64,000 nt of DNA from VRUE01 sp963707965. GTDB taxonomy: Bacteria > Actinomycetota > Thermoleophilia > Solirubrobacterales > 70-9. Below, piece after piece: positions 59,693-64,000 of this stretch. The DNA is taken from assembly GCA_963707965.1 (NCBI GenBank), contig CAVPRR010000007.1:868001-932000 (forward strand). Direction: 5' to 3'. Both the position numbers and the translations under genes were made by a program. Position 1 is the stretch's first letter, and each line of letters begins with the position of its first letter. Under the pieces are notes generated by a model. It was not told where the DNA came from. It searched no databases and was given only the letters and a program-made list of their open reading frames with translations.

Positions 59693-61349
59693 CTACACGC
59701 CCGCCTGTACGCGGTACATGTGATAAACGGCCCGGGGGCGACCGTGCTCGAAGCCCTTGGAATGGATCAGCTGGCGGACGAGCAGCGACCTGCGGCCGGG
59801 GTGCCTGGCCATCTGCTCGACTTGGCGCCTGTAACGGCGCCGGACGCGCAAGGTGATGAGCTTCGAGTCGCCCGGGGACTGGTGGATCGAAGCGATCGTG
59901 GTCAGCCGGGTGCCCTGCCGGCAGACCCGCCGGCCGTCGCGCCGCTCGCAGCGGTCGCGGGCCGCCACCGCCGCGGCGCTGCCGAGGCAGAGGGGTGCGA
60001 AACCGGCAGGGCAGCTGACGCGCACCCGCAGTCGGGCGCCTTCGAGGGTCGCCGTGAGGAGGTTCGGGAGCAGGATGAGGCCGACCCGCTTCGACCGCGT
60101 GCCCGTCAACGAGGCGCCCGGGGTGGTCGGCCGGTAGGTGACGCGGATGGTGACCGTGGCGCGGCCGGTCTCTTCCAGGCGCCGCCGCGTCGCCGCGCTC
60201 GGGGTCACAGGCAGGCCGAGGTCGCCGGCCCGTTTGGCGGTCCGGCCGGCCCTCTCGATCCCCCGCCCGGTCACGCCAAGCTCCCCCACCCCCGGCAGGG
60301 TCGCGACCAGGCGCGCGGTGCCCTTGGCCGGATCGGTCGTCACCCGCCCGGCCAGGTTGAAGCTCGCCGACGGGTTGCCGAACTTCTGGATCCGGTAGTT
60401 GCCCGAGTCGGCGACGTAGAGGTCGCCGCGGCTGTCGGTGGCGAGACCGGCGGGGTTCTTGAACAACCCGTCGGCGGTGCCGAAGCCGCCGAAGCTTTCG
60501 AGCAGCGCCCCGTCGTAGCTGAACACGTAGACCCTTCGAGACGGGCCAGTTGAGGTCGGAGACGTAGACGCGGCCGACTCCGTCGGTGGCAATGCCCGTG
60601 GCCGAGAAACCCGGCACGTTCCCGGGGGAAGATTCGGCCCCGATCCCGGCGCTGCCCCAGGACGCGAGATAGCGACCGTCACTCGTGAACTTGGAGACGC
60701 CCATGCCGATCACCAGGCCCGTGTCCGCGACGTAGACGTTGCCGTGCTGGTCGGTGGCGATCCCGTCGGGAAACTTGAACTGACCGGGACCGCTGCCCGA
60801 GCTCCCCCACTGAGTGATGAACCTTCCCGCCGAGGTGAACTTCTCGATTCGATCGTTGCCGGTGTCGACGACGTAGACACTGCCGGCGCTATCGACCGCG
60901 ACGGCGGTCGGGCCGTCGAAGCGACCCGGGCCACCGCCGGCGTGACCCCACGCGCTCAGGAACTTGCCCCTCGAGGTGAACTTCTGGACCCGGTCGTTGC
61001 GCCTCTCGACGACGTAGACGTTGCCGGCCCGGTCGATGGCGATCCCCGACACTCCGTCGAACTCTCCCTTGCCGTTGCCCCTGGTGCCCCACTGCAGGAT
61101 GAAGTCGCCCCGGGAGGTGAATTTCTGCACCCGGTCGCGCGGGTCGATCGCGTAGACGTTGCCGGCCCGGTCGGTGGCCACGTCGATGACACGGGTGAAC
61201 TGCCCGTGCCGAGCGCCGTAGCTGCCCCACTTGGTGATGAAGCCGAACCCGAGCGCCGGCTGGGCGCCGGTGAAGAGGAAGGCGCTGGCGAGAACCCCGA
61301 CGAGAAGCGGGAGGGGGATGCCTCCCCTCGGTCTCGTCATCGTTGCCAT
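59693..61349 (-). pseudogene. Secreted NHL-repeat protein, interrupted by a frameshift
   Basis: The ATG ending at 61349 (after GAGGGGTGG) gives a signal peptide (LPLLVGVLASAFLFTGAQPA). At least five NHL beta-propeller repeats follow, each with a phrase like FTSRGKFLSAWG and VAVDSAGSVYVVDTGNDRI. The frame breaks near 60540; the next frame continues a sixth repeat (RVYVFSYDGALLESFGGFG; YVADSGNYRIQKFG) and a C-terminal region of about 220 basic residues with four Cys. A one-base excess explains the shift. It may be real decay or a base error. Confidence 0.82.
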
Positions 61350-61583
61350 CCACCCCTCATTGGGATCAACCGTATCGGGAGGACGAGGGCGCGCATCAGT
61401 TGGTCGCCACACGACCTGGCCGTAATTGACCGCAGTCGCTGCTGCTCCTTGCGCGTGGCTGCGAGCGTATTGACCACTGAGCGGGGCGTGCTCGCTTCGG
61501 ACGATGCGCGCTCATCTGGGCCTCGGCCCAGGCTTGGACCCGAGACTCTCGCTCCACCTGACGAATCCGGAAGCCGCGCGTGT

Positions 61584-61620
61584 CCCGACGTCTCGGGATA
61601 TCCCCGTATATACTGGCGCC
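61584..61620 (+). promoter_or_regulatory. Promoter/operator region of the toxin-antitoxin pair
   Basis: CCCGA-CGTC-TCGGG (61584-61597) is an inverted repeat, followed by the palindrome GTATATAC (61606-61613). A TATACT hexamer at 61609-61614 lies only six bases before the antitoxin ATG, so the mRNA is probably leaderless. Overlap of palindromes with the -10 fits autorepression by the AbrB-type antitoxin. Confidence 0.6.
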
Positions 61621-61875
61621 ATGAAGATCGTCAAGGTCCGCCGCGTCGGCAACAGCAACGTGGTTTCGATCCCCCGCGAGTTCGAGGCGCATGGATATGC
61701 GCCGGGCACGTCTGTGCTCGTCGAGGAGCTCAACGGCGGCGAGCTTCGGATCCTGCCGACGGAGCAGCTGCGGGAGAGGATCCGCACGATCGGCGAGCGC
61801 GTGGTCGCCGAGCACCCGGAGGCATTGAAGATCCTCGCTGAGCACGACCCAGACTCCGAGTCAACTCCACAGTAG
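61621..61875 (+). CDS. AbrB/MazE-type antitoxin
   Basis: The 84-residue protein begins MKIVKVRRVGNSNVVSIPRE, a SpoVT-AbrB swapped-hairpin DNA-binding domain, followed by a helical acidic tail for toxin binding (RIRTIGERVVAEHPEALKI). It is four to six bases upstream of a Doc/Fic-like gene; AbrB-type antitoxins are known with such toxins. The frame continues upstream to 61504, but the palindromes and the domain start favour 61621. Confidence 0.88.
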   Translation: MKIVKVRRVGNSNVVSIPREFEAHGYAPGTSVLVEELNGGELRILPTEQLRERIRTIGERVVAEHPEALKILAEHDPDSESTPQ

Positions 61876-61881
61876 ATCCAG

Positions 61882-62292
61882 GTGTCCAAAGAGGAAGGTA
61901 CGGCCGAGCCGATCTACCTCGAGCTTGTTGACGCGCTCGAGCTGTATGCGGCGATCATCACCGGCATGCCCGCGCAGGCCGCCGATCAGCTTCGCGACCA
62001 GGGGGCTCTCAAGGGCGCTCTTGCCCGGCCGCGCAGCTACGCCAACTACGAAGACGCCGATCTCGCGTTGCAGGCCGCCGTCTTGGCGCACGGCATCGCA
62101 GAGCGCCAGGCATTTATCGACGCCAACAAGCGCCTGGCGCTCGTCGCGATGTTGACGTTCCTTGAGCTAAACGGCTACCGCGTCGAAGCGCTTGACCCCG
62201 ACCTGGCCGACTGGATTCTCAGCTTCAGCGCCGGCACGACGCCTCAGCAACTCGCACCGTTGGTGCGTGACGCAATGCGACCGATCCCGTAG
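61882..62292 (+). CDS. Doc/Fic-family toxin-like protein with a substituted catalytic His
   Basis: The 136-residue protein has the Doc fold and the motif GIAERQAFIDANKRLAL near residues 71-87. In Doc the loop is His-x-Phe-x-Asp-Ala-Asn-Lys-Arg; here the first position is Gln76 while Phe78, Asp80, Asn82 and Arg84 are kept. Doc phosphorylates EF-Tu and Fic proteins AMPylate, both using the His as base. So this may be inactive, altered, or use another residue. GTG start at 61882, downstream of its antitoxin. Confidence 0.85.
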   Translation: MSKEEGTAEPIYLELVDALELYAAIITGMPAQAADQLRDQGALKGALARPRSYANYEDADLALQAAVLAHGIAERQAFIDANKRLALVAMLTFLELNGYRVEALDPDLADWILSFSAGTTPQQLAPLVRDAMRPIP

Positions 62293-62458
62293 CTCGCCTC
62301 ACAGGTTCCGGTTGCTGGCCTGTTCGCGCAATCTGCTGTGCCAGCGTGCTCTTCCCCACCTGCCTTGCGCCAGCGATGAATACGACCCGCGTGTCCGCGA
62401 GCGCTTCGAGCACCAGCGGCTGGGTGTTGCGGAGGAACATGTCGGTGGTCAGGGGCAT
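62293..62458 (-). pseudogene. Remnant of an AAA_14/DUF4143-type ATPase, N-terminus only
   Basis: From the ATG ending at 62458 the frame reads TTDMFLRNTQPLVLEALADTRVVFIAGARQVGKSTLAQQIA, the N-terminus and Walker A (GARQVGKST) of a family of mobile-element-associated ATPases. Similarity stops near 62310 where the toxin gene ends. The rest (about 350 residues in intact homologues) is missing. So it is a truncated relic, not a functional gene. Confidence 0.75.
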
Positions 62459-62586
62459 CGATGGATTCAAGGCAAATGGCGAACAGCGGTCCGGTAGATG
62501 GCGAATACAACTGCCCCATCCTGGTGGGGACGGCGCCGGTGAGGGCAGTATCGCGTGCCGTGAAGTGCTTGCCTACGGCCCGAGCG

Positions 62587-62736
62587 CAACGGTCGCCCAG
62601 CCGCGGGCCCATTGATCACGCAGAAAAGCGCGCCGACCGGCAGCCTCAGCCTGAACTTCAACCAGGGATCGAGCGAGCTGGTGTTCGGCCAAACCAGGCG
62701 CCTTGCGGCGGGCCAGCAGACGTTCGCTAGTCGTGC
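62587..62736 (-). pseudogene. Remnant of a tyrosine recombinase/integrase
   Basis: The minus strand encodes RRLVWPNTSSLDPWLKFRLR, then LPVGALFCVINGPAAGRPL, which resembles the middle of a XerC-like integrase catalytic domain (the LFCVINGPTRGRPW type of sequence). The neighbours show no continuing Arg/His/Tyr catalytic motifs and the reading frame on both sides is not coding-like. Together with the truncated ATPase and the toxin pair this marks a decayed mobile segment at about 61.6-62.8 kb. The rest of 62459-62768 holds nothing else I can name. Confidence 0.6.
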
Positions 62737-62768
62737 GAACCGGCAGTGCCCCGGTGCAGACCTCACAC

Positions 62769-63176
62769 TCACATTCTGGGAAAGAGCTCCCTCACCCGGA
62801 AATCGCCCGCGCCAGAAGCGATCGCGACACTCGCGATCAAGGCTACGTAGACGCCGGACCCCTGACCGGCACCCGACGGGAAGTCGAAGACGATCAGCCA
62901 GACCAGGAGGATTGTCGCCACGACTCCGAGGATGTCGGTGGTGCCGTTCATGGAGAGATCTGGTCGAAACAACCCGAACCGGCCGCCTGTCAGCCCCGCA
63001 GCGATCCCACACAAGCCGACGATGAGGAAGAAGACGTCGGACATCGTCAAGAGATCCCATCCGCTGCGGGTGGTGTCGCCCGGGCCCTCCACCCACGGCA
63101 TGAACAGTGAGGCGATCAGCAGCGCGCCGCCGACAGCGGCGAGGACTCGCCCGATTCCAGGATTGACTGTGCTCAC
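62769..63176 (-). CDS. Small four-helix membrane protein of unknown function
   Basis: The GTG ending at 63176 is preceded by GGAAGGGAGAACC. The 135 residues give four hydrophobic segments (LAAVGGALLIASLFMPW; VFFLIVGLCGIAAGL; ILGVVATILLVWLIVFDF; YVALIASVAIASGAG). Its start overlaps the upstream regulator stop by 4 bases (GTGA), so the two are coupled. No catalytic residues are visible. Confidence 0.75.
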   Translation of the reverse strand: MSTVNPGIGRVLAAVGGALLIASLFMPWVEGPGDTTRSGWDLLTMSDVFFLIVGLCGIAAGLTGGRFGLFRPDLSMNGTTDILGVVATILLVWLIVFDFPSGAGQGSGVYVALIASVAIASGAGDFRVRELFPRM

Positions 63177-63988
63177 GGTTCTCCCTTCCTGAACGCTTCC
63201 GCGGTCGGCTGATCGGCTGGGAAGAGCAACTCGATTGCCAGCTCGGACGTGGTCACCTCGAACGGAGTGTCGAAGCCCGCGAACATGCCGAAGAAGGCCC
63301 ATTCGCCGCCGCCTGGGGCGCGCAGCCTCAGCGGTCCGAGGATCTCGCTGCCTGCGTCATCGGGCGCATCTGCATCCCCATCCCCGTCCCCGGACGCCGG
63401 GTAGGCGGCGACCTCCTCCATCAGCGTCCTCAGCGAATCGTCACCGGTCACGGCGATCTGCCGTGCCAGTCGCTCTAGGAAATGCGCGCGCCAGCTGGCG
63501 AGGTTGACGATGAGCGGCGCAAGCCCACGGGGGTGGAGGCCGAGCCGCAGGATGTTGATCGGCGGCTCGAGCAACGCAGGGTCGATCTCGACGCCTTGAG
63601 TCAGGGCTGACATCGGGGCGTTGACCGAGACCAGGTTCCAGGCTCGGTCGAAGACGACGGCAGGATAGGGATCGTGCGCGGCGAGAATTCGCTCGAGTGC
63701 CGCGCGAACAGGAGCCAGGGCGGGATCCTCGAGAGGGCGCTCGGGGAAGGCGGGTGCATGGCCCGCCACCAGCAGGAGCTGATTTCGGTCTCGGAACGGG
63801 ATCTCGAGCCGCTCGGCGACCTTCAAGAGCATCTCGCGCCCCGCCTTTGAGCGACCGGTCTCGACGAAGCTCAGGTGGCGTGCCGAGACCCCCGCCTCGA
63901 GCCCGAGCTCGAGCTGGGTCAGTCGTCGGCGCTCGCGCCACTCGCGGAGAAGCGGCCCTACCTCTACATGACTGCTGGTCGTCGCCAT
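63173..63988 (-). CDS. XRE-family regulator with MmyB-like ligand-binding domain
   Basis: The N-terminal HTH (GPLLREWRERRRLTQLELGLEAGVSARHLSFVETGRSKAG) is of XRE type. The remaining 190 residues match the PAS-like MmyB domain that binds hydrophobic ligands (HDPYPAVVFDRAWNLVSVNAPM; LRLGLHPRGLAPLIVNLASWR). At 271 residues it is full length. It is coupled to the membrane protein and is probably the regulator of that short operon. Confidence 0.9.
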   Translation of the reverse strand: MATTSSHVEVGPLLREWRERRRLTQLELGLEAGVSARHLSFVETGRSKAGREMLLKVAERLEIPFRDRNQLLLVAGHAPAFPERPLEDPALAPVRAALERILAAHDPYPAVVFDRAWNLVSVNAPMSALTQGVEIDPALLEPPINILRLGLHPRGLAPLIVNLASWRAHFLERLARQIAVTGDDSLRTLMEEVAAYPASGDGDGDADAPDDAGSEILGPLRLRAPGGGEWAFFGMFAGFDTPFEVTTSELAIELLFPADQPTAEAFRKGEP

Positions 63989-64000
63989 TGCGCGCCGACT

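Overview
The window is a high-GC chromosomal segment of an actinobacterium-like organism, most likely from the Thermoleophilia/Solirubrobacterales side of the phylum. That placement is an inference. It rests on the FHA-FHA-PP2C-FtsW/RodA-PBP-PASTA kinase cluster, a Gram-positive-type cytochrome bc complex, many GTG/TTG starts, and secreted or membrane proteins without recognisable families. There is no rRNA in the window to settle it.

Layout. 1-6.6 kb: Tat translocase (tatA, tatC, a TPR-like partner), a zinc-ribbon protein, menaquinone genes (polyprenyl synthase, menG) and a three-gene cytochrome bc complex. 6.8-11.3 kb: an MMPL/RND exporter and two coupled secreted proteins of unknown role. 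11.3-15.4 kb: tetrapyrrole operon with hemB, a fused AhbA-AhbB-type siroheme decarboxylase-like protein, hemL and a small unknown gene. 15.5-25.8 kb: an ABC exporter whose permease is frameshifted, a GGCT-like protein, ymdB, a glycosyltransferase/phosphodiesterase pair, an aminotransferase and a D-Ala-D-Ala ligase. 25.8-26.5 kb: a bifunctional nuclease and tRNA-Ile.

26.5-41.6 kb is the replication-origin region in classical order. The leftward arm is rpmH-rnpA-yidD-yidC-jag-rsmG-parA-parB. The rightward arm is dnaA-[oriC]-dnaN-recF-dciA-gyrB-gyrA. A parS-like site lies across the rnpA/yidD junction, and gyrA carries a full-length intein with a homing endonuclease directly after the catalytic tyrosine.

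42-56 kb: HNH endonuclease, pheA, a membrane protein, then the signalling/cell-wall cluster (kinase, fhaA, fhaB, PP2C phosphatase, ftsW/rodA, pbpA, PASTA kinase, second ddl) and an opposing third kinase. 56.5-59.3 kb: purM, and a tetR diverging from a frameshifted alpha/beta hydrolase with a palindromic operator between them. 59.7-64 kb: a frameshifted NHL-repeat protein, an AbrB-type antitoxin with a Doc/Fic-like toxin lacking the canonical His, remnants of an AAA ATPase and a tyrosine recombinase, a small membrane protein and an XRE/MmyB-type regulator.

The most unusual structure is in the repeats. (1) An 82-bp tandem hairpin unit occurs at three separate intergenic loci. (2) Short tandem duplications often start exactly on a gene's stop codon (fhaB, PP2C gene, pheA, tetR, purM, pbpA). 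(3) Very long near-perfect hairpins occur at 29.5 kb and 56.3 kb, and a 34-bp element is shared between the parA-rsmG and jag-yidC gaps. Three genes carry a single net one-base-extra frameshift, which may be real decay or assembly error.
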